A stretch of 64,000 nt of DNA from Rhodocollybia butyracea (lineage: Eukaryota; Basidiomycota; Agaricomycetes; Agaricales; Omphalotaceae): positions 62,001 to 126,000 of the forward strand of contig JADNRY010000094.1 in the NCBI GenBank assembly GCA_015501585.1, in the 5' to 3' direction. Every line of letters starts with the position of its first letter. Position 1 is the stretch's first letter. Below the pieces are notes generated by a model. It ran no database searches and was not told the origin of the DNA. It saw only the letters and a list, made by a program, of their open reading frames with translations. Position numbers and translations under genes: made by a program. Below are positions 32,601 through 44,130 of the stretch, one piece after another.

Positions 32601-34929
32601 CCTTCCCAAGTACCACTACAGATAATGCTACTTGAGCTTCTCTGGCGAATGTTTGGTCATTCCATTGTGCGGCAACTTCTAGTGCTTCAGCGTAAAGATC
32701 ATCAAGAGTGGTCTGACCCTTAACTAGAATGGCCTTAAGGGCATCATTAGGTTTGAATGACTGCAGAAGGTATTTTGTAGCTGTAGAAGCCCAAATGAAG
32801 AGACCTGAGGAGTGCTCGGTGAGGGTTTTCATTTGTGACTCCCCTGGCCAGTTAGGACTCAAATTCCGATGACTGTGGCGCTCCCGTATCTCCACCATTT
32901 CATTGTCAAGGTAGATGCGGATGTCTGTGAAGCTGGAGGGCACTGTAATATCAAGTAAGTGTTTAGCAATCTTGGGTTGGTTCTCAAATTTTGATGCAAT
33001 ATCGGAATCGGGTCGACTAGTAATGAAGAAGCGAACCGCAGGGGAAGTTTGGGGAACTCATCTGAGATCAGAGAGACAAGAGTCCTCCGGGAATCTGCAT
33101 TGCCGCATTCATCCAGGGCATCTAGCACAACAACAATTGGGCCATGGATATGATTCTGTGATGTAGTGAGTGGGGCAAGAAGGAGTTTCTGGAATTGTGT
33201 ATGGATGGGGGAGTCAATCAAGGCAGGATCTTTATCAATGGCAGCCCAGATAGCAGATGCCACATGAATATTTGAGCGTGCCAGGTGGAATGCAATTGTT
33301 CGAATGACGCAGGCAGGGTCACTTTTATTTCTGGTGAAGAACAGAAATGCGCCAAGTCGTCCCAGCTCTCGGAAGTATTCAGAGATAGACGTGGCTATTG
33401 TACTTTTTCCAGCCCCCGCAACACCTGACAACCAGAGAATATTGCCAGGATTGACCGCATTGACATCTGGTGGTGTGATGAGCCAGTTTGTAATCAAGTC
33501 GCGTAATTCCTGGCGAGTTCTGGGTAAGCATACAGGGCGTAAACTGGCGTTCATGTCTACCGGCTTGAGGCTATTAAGCTTCTGTGTTTGAGCTGAGGTT
33601 GGACATAAGTATTTAGCAAGCGCAGATCCAACCACATGTACTCACCAGCCCCTTCGACCATTGCCAGTGCTTTAGTTGATACACACAAGATTTCGATGGC
33701 TGCTCCGTTGTTGAGGGATTCCCTAAGCTTCTCAAATGCAGCAATAAAATCTCTGATCTTGTCATGGTCTCCAGAGAAAAGGCCATTGATGAGTCTGCCT
33801 GTAATGTTAATCAGCATAATGAAAGAACAGTTCTAAGGTATATGTACCACCGAATCCATGGCCAGTATATTCCCGAATAAACAAGGCACATTCTTCTGTC
33901 TGTTTGACTAATGCATAGACTGTGATTTCAAGACGCATGATTTTTTCGGATGCTGATTCTATATCCTTCGCGAAACTATAGACGTCAGCCATAGTCTGGA
34001 CCAGCCTGCAAACATTGTTGTCTGTCTCCTGTTGTTTCTGTACAGCCTATTTCTCCTATTAGTATATACGAGGAACTATCCAACAGCAGGCCACCTTGTA
34101 CACCGAATCCAGGACGTTCCAGGCCACATTGGAATAAGGGTGAATCTATATTGGGACATCAGTAAATGCGGATAAACAAACAGTATCTTGCTTCCTTGCC
34201 TTGGCTAGCGCAGCACCAACGATTCTGAGCCTGGAGAGCATGGTTCCTAGGCTAGACGACATATCACTGTTGTTCGCTCCAGCATTCGCGATTTTTCCAA
34301 TCCCGGAACTTGTACTTGCGGTTTGGAGTGTCTCCGTACCTTGTGTCGCGTTGGCAAGGGCGATCTCCCCTGCTTGACCATGATCGATGGAGGTCATATG
34401 CACAACAACTGTGGGTCCTGGTGTACCTGTCGCATTCTTCTTCATATGGTTAAGCACAACAGAGACATCTACAAGATTGGTATCAGACGTGGTGCAAATA
34501 TAAAATGGATGCTGGCTCACCCTCATCCTTCTCGAGTAGCTGAGCAATCTTCATCTCCTGTTTGGCCAGACATTTTGATCTATGGAGAATCTGTAATGCA
34601 ATGAGCGAAGACTGACTATCCACCGATCTTATGCGACTTTAGTATCTTACGTTTACCGTCGATTGAGTGGATGGACCTACAGGCTGCAAATCTGGTTGCA
34701 CATGGCGACCTGCGTTCTGCTTGGGTTCGTCTGATAGACCCTCTTTCCATCGATGTCAATCGCGATGCATAGTTTCGGGGTATCGCGACCCGGGATATGG
34801 CGAATAAGAAGATTCCGCTTCAAGTCGATCTCACTAACGCTTATAACTGGATGATCTCAGTTATCAGTGAGTACGCGCTTTACAATGAGACTGGTTTTAC
34901 TCACTCTTCAATTCGTAGCTTTGTCCCAT
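29619..34929 (-). pseudogene. C2-like/NACHT/WD40 NLR-like gene with frameshifts
   Basis: Fungal STAND receptor. Start MGQSYELK at 34929, then a C2-like segment (IDLKRNLLIRHIPGRDTPKL). A helical linker follows, then the NACHT domain with GVAGAGKST (about 33420) and VVVLDALDECG (about 33130), then TSRPDSD after a frameshift. The C-terminus holds about twelve WD40 repeats (GHxxxVxSVAFSPDGxxxxSGSxDxTxxVWD) from 31740 to 29900, and a tail ending CVDLRVRLN. Introns of about 47-60 bp include one GC..AG intron (AAG|gcaagg, at about 34197). Frameshifts: about 34686 in the C2 part, about 33032 (two extra bases before TTCATTACTAGTCG), and about 30430 between WD40 repeats 9 and 10. Either a decaying gene or an assembly with indel errors; the repeats themselves are well kept. 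Confidence 0.85.
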
Positions 34930-36220
34930 GGTCGAGGTGGTAGTTCAAGAGAGAGACAATCCGATTACAAAGGCGTCCAACACGTTGTACCAACGCGAAT
35001 GGATAATTCTGGCCAATCGGGTAACTTGACGTCTGTTCGTATCTATTCTTGAGTGCTGCGTGACCTGAAATTCTTTGTAGCTTACTACTACAGTAGCTTA
35101 ATATTGATAGAGCTGTCAATCTTCAGGCTGCGCCACACCATTGGTTCTACATATTTATCTTTGTTGGAAAAGCAGTCACTAGTCAACTTGTGAGTGGTCA
35201 AGACTGTTGAGGAGAGGAAATGAATGTTAAAAAAAAGCCAATACAAGTGCACTATCAATGAGGATATACACACGCAACATGAGGTATCTTACCGCATATA
35301 ATGTTCGTGTGCGCAGGTCGTCTTGATTATTGAGCTATTCGGTTTCTGCTCTCATTTACTGATTCGTGACAGATTGATTGGGTAAATGGAAATGAAATTG
35401 ATAACATGCGCAACTTGGACGAGGAATAACTGCTATTGTATCGTCCTCCAGAAGGACTAGGAATGTTATGTTGTGGAATAGAGGTGTTACTTGTAGCGTG
35501 AAAGTGTGGACTAGAAAAACTGACAGAGAAGAAGAAGAAGGGCAAAAAGCAGTGGAGGAGAATACTAAGCTGATGGTGAACGGATCGGGACTACAACAGG
35601 AAGAATGAGTCGATTGTTAGATCTCAGATCATACAGAGCCAGAAAATATCGATAAGTCCCCGCGGTTATTCTGACCAGAAACGACGAGAGAGAAAGCGAG
35701 CAAGAGGTGGGTCCATGACAAGAACCACGGACCCGCCATCAATATGCATCAATCCCTCCAGCTAACGCCCTCTTGTCTCCTCCAGATACTGACCTGGGCA
35801 ACATTTGGCACTGGTCGCTGCACTCTGCTCTGCCCATTCCAACCCCTAACCCACTGTACGTCTGTTTACCCAGGGAGCGAAAACTCCAGTGATGCAGCTG
35901 GGGTATTGAATATTAGATATTGAGGCGTGCGCGTGAGGCCTTGAGTCCTGACCCGGTCCTGGCGTATGTTAACTCGGGACCAAGGCAATAGAAGTTTGCA
36001 ATGCCGCTGAAGAGCCTGGATGATGAAGGAGGGAAGAAAGGCTATCCGAAACTTCAGCGCCCTTTTGCGTGAACGCAGACCGTGACTCCGCAACATTCAT
36101 CAAGAAGACTTCCAAAGCTACAATTGTCCTGTGGATTTAGAAGAGTGTGTCGCGTTGCTGGAGGATGCTGTGAGCACTAAGGAGGCCCGGTAAGCTGCTT
36201 TCCCCTTTCAATTTATTGCT
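34930..36220. other. 5' flank of the WD40 NLR and intergenic DNA
   Basis: No supported gene. Short frames on both strands lack recognisable content. The piece at 35846-35920 resembles 27400-27470. Confidence 0.3.
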
Positions 36221-36224
36221 TTCA

Positions 36225-37205
36225 TTGTTCATAATGACCATGTTCTGCCTCAGTAAGTCTTTACACTTTTTTTCACCTTCAACAGGCTTACGCGTATCTA
36301 GTTCGATTAACTGCTTTCATAATGCGTGCTATTTCGGCTAGTGTCTCAAGCGTTGGAGAGAACGAGGGTATCTTTATCGGCGCAGAAGTGCTCTTTTCGG
36401 TCGGGTTCTTTGGTCTACTTTATGGCACCTATATCCTTGTTGTGGACAGGTGCGTTGTGCTACTTCTTGTTCCACCTCCGAATTCCAATCGTGTTTCCCC
36501 GTAGGCTTGAATTATGTGACAACACAAATATTCCTATCCCCATCATCGGCACCATCCTGAACTTGGTTCGAAATCATCGCGTTTTCCGCATTTGTCTCGT
36601 GATTTGCGTGGCTTTGGGTATCACCGGTATCGACATCACCTCCGCGAACTTAACAAGTACCGTTGGGACCAATCTACGAAAAGCTAGTGTCATCATCTTT
36701 TTGGTCCTCACCATCATACAAGTCTTGCAGACTTTGGTCCTCATCACAGCCGAACACCAAGGTATGTTCCCCAGCCGCTACTCCCAAAACTTAAAATCTA
36801 ACAAACCTTTCAACGTTATTGCGCTGATGCTGCTCATACGCGAGATTTTCTCTGTCGCCACGTTGGATCAATTCTGGAAGGCCAATGGCAACGAGCACTT
36901 TTGGTATCCTCTTGTCGCGGTTCCGAAGCTTAAGTATCTGTGTCCTGGTCTATGCTATTCCCGGAGTGATTCCTCCAAAAGTAACAGAGTCAACGGATCT
37001 TGCCCAAGCAACGGACTAGTTTCTCAGATGAAGACACTGACTGCCGGTCAAAGCTACTCCTACGACTTCAAATCTACTCAATTGGGCCCTTTCACAGGAC
37101 TTCTTGTCTTGATACTATTACCAGGGTAAGTTGCAAGCTGCCCAATTTTTTTTTCATGTCATTCAAAATAGTGCCATTTAAGCTAAAGATGAGCAAAAGA
37201 GTATA
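36225..37205 (+). pseudogene. Multi-pass membrane protein, truncated copy A
   Basis: Closely related to the intact gene at 56758-57763. Homology starts abruptly inside exon 1 (ttgttcataatgacc), so the first membrane segments are missing. Exon 2 (MRAISASVSSVGENEGIFIG), the 54-bp intron with gtgcgttgtg..ccccgtag, and exon 3 (LELCDNTNIPIPIIGTILNL) are kept. Near 36933 a 4-bp insertion (aagcttAAGTatctg) shifts the frame, so the final PGVIPPK tail is lost. The following 37000-37205 (cccaagcaacggactagtttctc) also matches 57973-58200, so the duplicated block extends past the gene. Confidence 0.85.
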
Positions 37206-38440
37206 GCTCTGTATGACCCCCACCAGGTTTTCCATCCCAAGCCTCCCGGAGTTGTTTCCGGCGCTCCTAGGGATCTCTTGTATACTATACTGTATCGAGA
37301 CTGACTAGTGACTCGGCCCAGCTCTTCTTCGAAGGTGATACTTTGGTACGAGCTGAACAGGTTTCAATAGGGATGAGAGCGAGTTCCGGAAGGCCTCATT
37401 TACGCAAGCGCGACGGGCACGGGAGTGAGGATGGGTATAAGGAGGAAGGAATGAGGCCTTGAGGACCAGAGATACTTGGGAGTGGAGGATGGTGATGGTG
37501 ATTCGTGTCGGATTGAGCTTCAGTGAGCTGTACGAAACGACTGCAATGGTAGTTCGGGCCCTGTTCCTCGATACTACTCGCATATGACCTGGCAACTTTT
37601 CCGTCCCAAGCCTCGTTTCCAGCACTCCTAGGGATCGCCGGCACTGTCCATACTGTATCGAATCAGACTCTTTAGTGGAGTTGGGAGGGATATGAGGAGG
37701 AAGGCATGGGATCTAGGGGACAGTTTTCACATTTTGGCGCAGCTCATTGCTCGTCTCGAACGCCAAGTTCTGCCATTCATCATCTATCCTAGCTCTTTAT
37801 CCTCCTTTTTGCGGCGCGCAATTCGAATCCCTGGCCAAGTAACCTTGGATTCCATGTTCAGCGAATTCCGACACACCGACAGTGATATGCGATATTTGTT
37901 TCTCCCCAACACTCTCCGTCGGTTAAATGGTGGTTGGCGTTGGCTCGAGCTTCAATTTGTTGGTTGTAGAGTTTGGGCCCCGTTCCTTGATACTCTCGAA
38001 TGTTAATGACCTGCCAAGTGTTCATCAAGGTGATGCTTTGGTACCTCATGCGAGCTCAACAGGTCTCAATAGGGATGATTACAACAAGCAATTCTCTGAG
38101 TTTCAGATGCAGGGATAAGCCCTCATTTGGACAAGTGGGACGGGTGTGAGAGTGAGGATAGGTATGAGGGGAAAGGGGTGAGGACAGGAGATGCTTGGGA
38201 GTGGAGGATCGCATGGGATCTAGAGAACCATCGTCATAAATTCAGAGCCTGCTCTAGATGCTTGAAGGATATCAATATTTATGAGGTAGTACAAGATTTG
38301 GGGTTTAGAAGATCATGGTTGCGGGCAATGCGTGTACCGAAGGGTCCGAAACGAGATCACAAAATACCACACGTGCTAAGTGACGCGACGCAATAGTCAC
38401 GTTGGGAATCTTTTGACTCAACCAACATCACACAGGCGGC
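37206..38440. repeat. Degenerate duplicated intergenic block
   Basis: Segments at about 37325-37640 and 38030-38220 share gatactttggtacgagctga/gatgctttggtacctcatgcgag, gtctcaatagggatga, gtgaggataggtatgagggg and aggatcgcatgggatctaga, in the same order. A third copy of the end (gaggaaggcatgggatctagggga) lies at about 37690. No gene was recognised. Confidence 0.5.
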
Positions 38441-38443
38441 AGG

Positions 38444-39650
38444 ATTAGAATCGAGGAGCTCGTTATTGAAGGTAAAGAAGACGATAGTATTTGAATAATG
38501 CTTTTTGAACTTATTACTTGTGCAGGCTTCAAGTCTTATCCAGTTAGAACGCAGATTACAGGCTAGGACCCTTCTTTCAATGCCATTACCGGTCTCAATG
38601 AAACGGCAAAATTGAATATCCTCGACGCTATCTCTTTTCTGCTCGGACTGACGAATATATCTACCGTAATTGTCTTCGATTTCTCCAGTTTTCGTGTAGC
38701 TGACGCTTGCGTTGGTTTAGACGCAAGCAGCGAATGAAGCAGACCACAAATGAGGACAGGCTGGAGTTACAAAAGCTAGCATCTCTATTGTATTTGGCAA
38801 CTCTGACAGAGAAGAGTCCATTGTATATGAGACTTGGAAACAAATTACGGTTACAAGCCAGGTGCGTCAGCCGTTAGTTCATTCACCAGCTTTCCGCTAA
38901 TCTCTTCCAGTTCGACTTTCCCGATGTCTTTCAGCACCTTATCAATGTGCGCGAACCCACCCAGCAAGAAGCACAAAATTCTTTTTCAGTCTGTTCAACA
39001 ATCCCAATTTAGTGACCATGCGAAGTCGAATTATCAAGGTGCTACCGCTAGCGCTCATTCTCCGAGTGACGTTCACGTACAACCTCGGGTCCCCAGTCTC
39101 TCGACACATGGCGTCAAAGAATTCTCGGGATCGCCGAAGAAGAAGCTGGTACTCCCATGTTCAAGGCAGATGCATAAACACAAAGAAAAAGGCAGAAGAG
39201 TTTGACAAGGAGATTGAGTTGGCGGAGAAAGAGACGGAAAAAAGTCAGAAGCAGCGCGATGCTGAAAGAAGGCGACGATCTCATGGAGAGGTTAGAGGTC
39301 AAAGTGCAGCTAGGGCCGATTTAGAAACAGAGCTTGACTGAACTGAATGGGGGACAGCGGTAAGCGAGCATGTCCTTTCATTTCCCGCTACCAATGCTCA
39401 ACTCTCGCCTCAGGTCTCTCATCGCATTATCATTGATCACGGCGCTCCTCTAATTCAAACCCGCACCGCTGTATATCTCGATGAGATCGACGCAGCGTTG
39501 CACTTGTCGCACACACAACACACCCGGTCGTATCATCTGCACACAGTCCTCGAGAGTCCATTCTGTCATCGTGTCGTTGACAGACAGTTTGTTTTCCGAG
39601 GTGATTGTGCTCTACCGAACCAAATGGTTCTATCCGGTCGCTGCAGTCAG
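38444..39650 (+). pseudogene. SMC2 condensin pseudogene with the middle deleted
   Basis: N-terminal part: IRIEELVIEG | FKSYPVRTQITG, with the Met1 codon changed to ATT and an intron still present (38472-38525), then TAG where Trp is expected, [11 protein letters not shown] and [17 protein letters not shown]. The Walker A region reads ETAKLN instead of GSGKSN. Further blocks follow: ITVTSQ (about 38855), then FNNPNLVTMRSRIIKVL (about 38995) in another frame, and a short coiled-coil region (EIELAEKETEKSQKQRDAE). The sequence then jumps to the C-terminal part, VYLDEIDAALHLSHTQHT (about 39475) and VSLTDSLFSEVIVLYRTK. Only the two ends of the roughly 1200-residue protein are left. Retention of introns means it arose by DNA duplication and not by retroposition. 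Confidence 0.85.
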
Positions 39651-39743
39651 CGGCAGTGAAATTATTTTTGTAGCCCAGCTACTTCCACCGTAAAAGGTTA
39701 ACTGCAGCACCTCAGAATCGTAGGCTCCTCAGGCTTGTTTCTA

Positions 39744-40145
39744 ATGTCGGCCGTACTCAACTATGCAAAGCCCGTTGGTTGGAACTGCTATATTCGCTGT
39801 TCTTTATCCGCCTTTTGCTGCCTTCTTCGTGTCCAAAATTATACGAGAGCGAAGATATGTATTGTTGATAATGACCTCGTTCTGCCTCAGTAAGTGTTTA
39901 CACTTTTTTTCACTTTCAAAAGCTTTACGCCAATCTAGTTCGATTCACTACTTTTGTCATGTGCACCATTCCAACAGGCCTGGGTTGCAAGCGTTGGAGA
40001 GAACGAGGGTATTTTTATCGGTGCGGAAGTGCTTTTTTCGGTCAGTTTCTTTGCAATTGGTCTGCGTTATCGGTTACACATCGCCCAAAGCTGTAGGATT
40101 TCTTTTCATTACTTTATTTATGGCTACGTATGACACGTACTAAAA
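39744..40145 (+). pseudogene. Multi-pass membrane protein, truncated copy B
   Basis: Start MSAVLNYAKPVGWN matches MSTVINYAQLFGWN of the intact gene at 56758. Frame is lost after about 15 codons because of a small deletion near 39785, then resumes as KIIRERRYVLLIMTSFCLS. The first intron is kept (gtaagtgttta..aatctag), but exon 2 is replaced after a few codons, and only GENEGIFIGAEVLFSVSFF-like sequence follows at about 40000. It ends in unrelated DNA. Confidence 0.75.
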
Positions 40146-41926
40146 GAGACTCGAAGAATTCCATCTCTGAATCAATCCCCTGCGTCGGAGTTGACGGTAC
40201 TTAATGAACAACTGTGCTACTGGTGCATGCTATTTCTGATATTTTTGGTAATTTCTTTTGGTATCTATCCGCTGGGAGCATTATTTTCGGTTGCGCATAG
40301 CTAAACATATTCTTCGCCGAGAAGCCTCCGTCGGTGGATCTCATTGGAATGACTGAACCGATTGAAATGAAAAGGAAGAGTAATGTCATCCCAGGCTATC
40401 TATCGAGACGATAGCTTGACTGTCTTATGGTTAGCAAAGAGGAGTCAGTCAAACCCAACTTTTCTACGCATCGGAGACTACAGCCATGCACTCCCGCTGT
40501 GCTGTTTCTACGCATCTCTCCCTCGAGCCCCTCACCTTGTAATCCAAATCACATTGCTCAAATGACGGCGCCTTTGATGGCAAGAGGACCGGACATGATG
40601 GAGGCCAGGTGGAATTAGTGTCGGCTTGTTCTATCCCAACGTCGTCATACTCATCAGTAAGAGACATTCCCAGTAACGTCTTTTGGTGCACCGAGAGTGT
40701 CTATAGTACTCAACAACGTCCAGAAATTATGCGAGATGCTGTAGACACGAGTTTAGTGATTCCAACTCGAACCTTGATAATTCTGCATATAGATCCATCC
40801 GAAGCCTTTGAGACATGAATGCATCAACGTTGTGACTTTGAGTTGAGCAAAGACATGGTGGAGAAGAGTTGCTCGTGAAGAGCTGTTATGACAGAAGGGA
40901 GTTCCTTTGAGAGCAGTGATGACAGCGGCGCGTATCTGATTCCTTCCACAGCTATATGATCAGAATTTGTAGAGGACAAATGCGCTGTTGGGCAGCGGGA
41001 CGGTCGTTCAACTTGTATAATATTTGCATACCAGATGTGAGTATTGACGACGCTACACCCACATCAAACCATCGAACTCTCCCTCTGCATGCCCGCCCAC
41101 AACACCGGCCTGCAACCCGTCTCCGCCACCCACGAAAAAGCTTGAATGATGCTCTAGTTTTTTGGGCATATTATCTTCGCTGGAAGATGTTTAGCAACAC
41201 TGGAATGCTGCGAAGGAGAAACGGAAAATGGATGTCGGTGCTCACGCGCACGGAATAGCATTGCCAGATCCAGCTAATCCATGTACCTAGGTTATTCAAC
41301 CAATCCAGACAAAAACAACAGTGCTATCATATAGATATACTTGATCCTGAAGTATTCATCGGCGGGAGAGACGAGGGGCAGACAAAGCAATTACTATGCC
41401 ACCACTGCCATTGGGCGAGGGCAAGTAGCAACAGCAGAGACTGAAGCCTTTAGGGAGGAATGGCGTGTTCTGGATGGATTCAGCGGCGCGTACATGCAAT
41501 GGTGTAGAAGAGCAGAAGTTGGGAGTCCGAGATTGTACTGTCGTGCCCAACTCGGACAGGAATAGCCGGTAGTAACGCTAGTGAGGACGAGTGTAGAAAC
41601 CACTAGTTGAAGGGACGACGAGGCCGCCCAATTTTAGTTACAATTTGTCGCCAGTTCTACACCCCAGTACTGTCTGGTCGTAATGGTTAGAGTTATGACT
41701 CGGAAGACCAAGAACTGAAGTACTGAGGAATAGCAATCAGACTCCGCAAGAGCGTACACGCAGTGGTATGATATCACGTACCGTGTCCAAGAAACGACAG
41801 TATCGCCTTGGCCTCACTCTTGTCGCAGATTGTCAATACTCAAGTTACGAATATTCTTTGAGGTCTTCGAGTGATGAGTTGGTAAGAAAATAAAGCTTTG
41901 CAACTGCCAACAAACATTCGACGTCC
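40146..41926. other. Intergenic DNA without a recognised gene
   Basis: Frames of 60-100 codons occur on both strands (e.g. 40464-40691 minus, 40956-41258 plus, 41341-41565 plus), but none carries a motif I know and none shows a convincing exon chain. Confidence 0.3.
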
Positions 41927-42046
41927 GAGAAGGTCGGAGTGATCAGCGTTTAAGCTTTGTGCCGGTACGTAACTTCGTTGGTACCCGAGGCCACCTCTGC
42001 GTGTTTCACTGCGATCTGATCTGTTCTCTTTTGACTTCGAACCGCC
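41927..42046 (+). promoter_or_regulatory. Conserved upstream block of NACHT-ankyrin locus 2
   Basis: Shares ggtcggagtgatc, gcgtttaagctt, gtgccggtac and acttcgttgg with the 4783-4900 region of locus 1, in the same order and at the same distance from the start codon. Confidence 0.35.
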
Positions 42047-42475
42047 ATGACTGAACGTACTGAACCTTCACTCGGCAGATATTTCGGGTAAGATTTTGAG
42101 ATCACCTCGCACTCAGTCGAGTGCTAATTGTTGTAATCAGAGAGCGGCAAAGTAACCCTCAGGCTGGCGCAGATAGGTAAGCACACATGACTTGTCTCTT
42201 TCCGTAAATCCAGCTTGCAACTTCCGATAGCAGGGTTGTTGGCGCTTCGTTTGATGGTGCTTCCAACTTTTCTATGGTAAACCCGCAATTTCAAGCAGCA
42301 ACCAACATCCAGAATAACTATCATACATGGAGTGGGTGCTCTTTGACAACTCTTATCAATGTCTTTGAGTAACACTTTGTATTGAAGATACCAACAACAT
42401 ATCAGATATTCGGAAATGGTTAAAAGCACCTGATCCCTCTACAAATTTTGTAGCATCGTGTGATAAGAGAACACC

Positions 42476-44130
42476 TGTTGTAGTTCGCTGAGCCGATGAT
42501 GACATCATGTCAATCCGGCACTGATACTCTTCCGATGTAGCTTACTGATGTACTTACCAAGCTACTTACTAATACTTACAGACCCGGTAGATACCTTGTA
42601 GAGTACCCGTACTGTAGTATATAAGGCCTGGTCCAAAGGCCAAGTAGTATACAGTGATATAGAGCACTCGTATTCCCAATCTCCTGAGGGAGCCTCACGG
42701 CTCCGAGTCCCCACTGCGCCGGATACCTACGACAGGTTATGGGCCCCGGCCTTTGACTCTGATTGGTCGCTCTTATCTCCGTTGTCACTCGTTTGTATTA
42801 TCTGGTTCTGTTATGGCCGAAGAAACCATTTATTCCCGTATCGACTCTCTCGTTGGCTCTGCCGTATGGAACGGCTTGATTGACTATATGGAAACGGCAT
42901 CACTAGCATGCGTGATTCAATCAAGGCCAGAAGTAATCCACCGACGCCCGTCTTCTGTATCATTCTCAGATCGCGCTGTAGGCTTGCGCGCCCCTGATCC
43001 CCACACTTGTTGATATTGACTGTGTGTCAATCTTACGGTCGAGAAAGTCGCTCCCGTACTCTGTCGTTCATTTATTTGGAGATGTGTTCTCCCACACCGA
43101 GTTATGTTGTTTTGATGGTCGAGATGTGTTCTCCCATGCCTCCAGTCGAAGTTATGTACTCCTGGGCACGGCCTCATTATATTCTTGCAGTCGAAGTTGT
43201 GTACTCCTGCACGGCGCGCGGCGCCACCACTATTATATTGGACTTACAGGTTGGAATTGGACATCCCCTGTGTTGGTCATTGCCCAGTCGAAGCTGTGTG
43301 CTCCTGGGGCAATCCGAGCTCACTCACGGTCCTATTGCCCAGTCGAAGTTGTGTACTCCTGGGGCAATCTCTTATCTCATTCATTCGCGGTCGTAGATGT
43401 GTTCTCCCGCATCAGGGTTTATTTCGCTGGTCAAATTGTTGATGGCACGAAGGTTGATTTCGCCGGTCAAATTGTTGATGCATGAAGGTTTATTTCGCCG
43501 GTCAAATTGTTGATGGCACAGAAGTTTATTTCGCTGGTCAAGTTATTGATAGCACTCATGGTCCGTTACTAATGCTGGTCAAGTTGTTGATAGCATATAT
43601 TCAGTTTGTAAAGTAATCTCTTGTTCCATGGATATGTTCCATTCCGCCATGTGTTGGCATTTAATTTTGGTTTGCTTTCTTATCTCTTTGACTCAGTTGT
43701 TGTCTCCCTATCTTGATTTCCCTATCCCAGCTTATCTCACTGATTCTATTCTCTGTTGGACATTTGTTTCAGTTACTTATAGTTCCCCATTTCGTGTCGC
43801 ACCCTATCTCAGTCCAGGGGGAGTTTACTTATGTAGTTACAGTCTTGTTGCAGTCCCGGATTGAGGGGGAGTGTTGTAGTTCGCTGAGCCGATGATGACA
43901 TCATGTCAATCCGGCACTGATACTCTTCCGATGTAGCTTACTGATGTACTTACCAAGCTACTTACTAATACTTACAGACCCGGTAGATACCTTGTAGAGT
44001 ACCCGTACTGTAGTATATAAGGCCTGGTCCAAAGGCCAAGTAGTATACAGTGATATAGAGCACTCGTATTCCCAATCTCCTGAGGGAGCCTCACGGCTCC
44101 GAGTCCCCACTGCGCCGGATACCTACGACA
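42476..44130 (+). mobile_element. Young non-autonomous LTR retrotransposon (1655 bp)
   Basis: Two LTRs of 259 bp (42476-42734 and 43872-44130) look identical base for base. The target duplication acacc is exact (42471-42475 and 44131-44135), and locus 1 keeps the empty site (gagaacacctggaactgg, about 14787). A PBS, ggttatgggccccgg, follows the left LTR, and the PPT attgagggggag precedes the right LTR. The 1.1-kb interior has a short start (MAEETIYSRIDSLVGSAVWN at 42813) but no protease, integrase or reverse transcriptase. It should be moved by a related copia in trans. Confidence 0.93.
43080..43570. repeat. Internal tandem repeats of the small LTR element
   Basis: Two families of direct repeats: cagtcgaagttgtgtactcc with tggggcaat (four copies, 43145-43365) and tttatttcgccggtcaaatt with gttgatggcac (five copies, 43420-43590). 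They occupy the place where gag-pol would be. Confidence 0.75.

Noticed and set aside
42720..43485. Overlapping frames in the small LTR element considered as a novel gag gene
   Set aside because: Frames are short and overlap one another, carry repeat-derived peptides (SKLCTPGAI, VEVVYSW) and show no zinc knuckle or protease.
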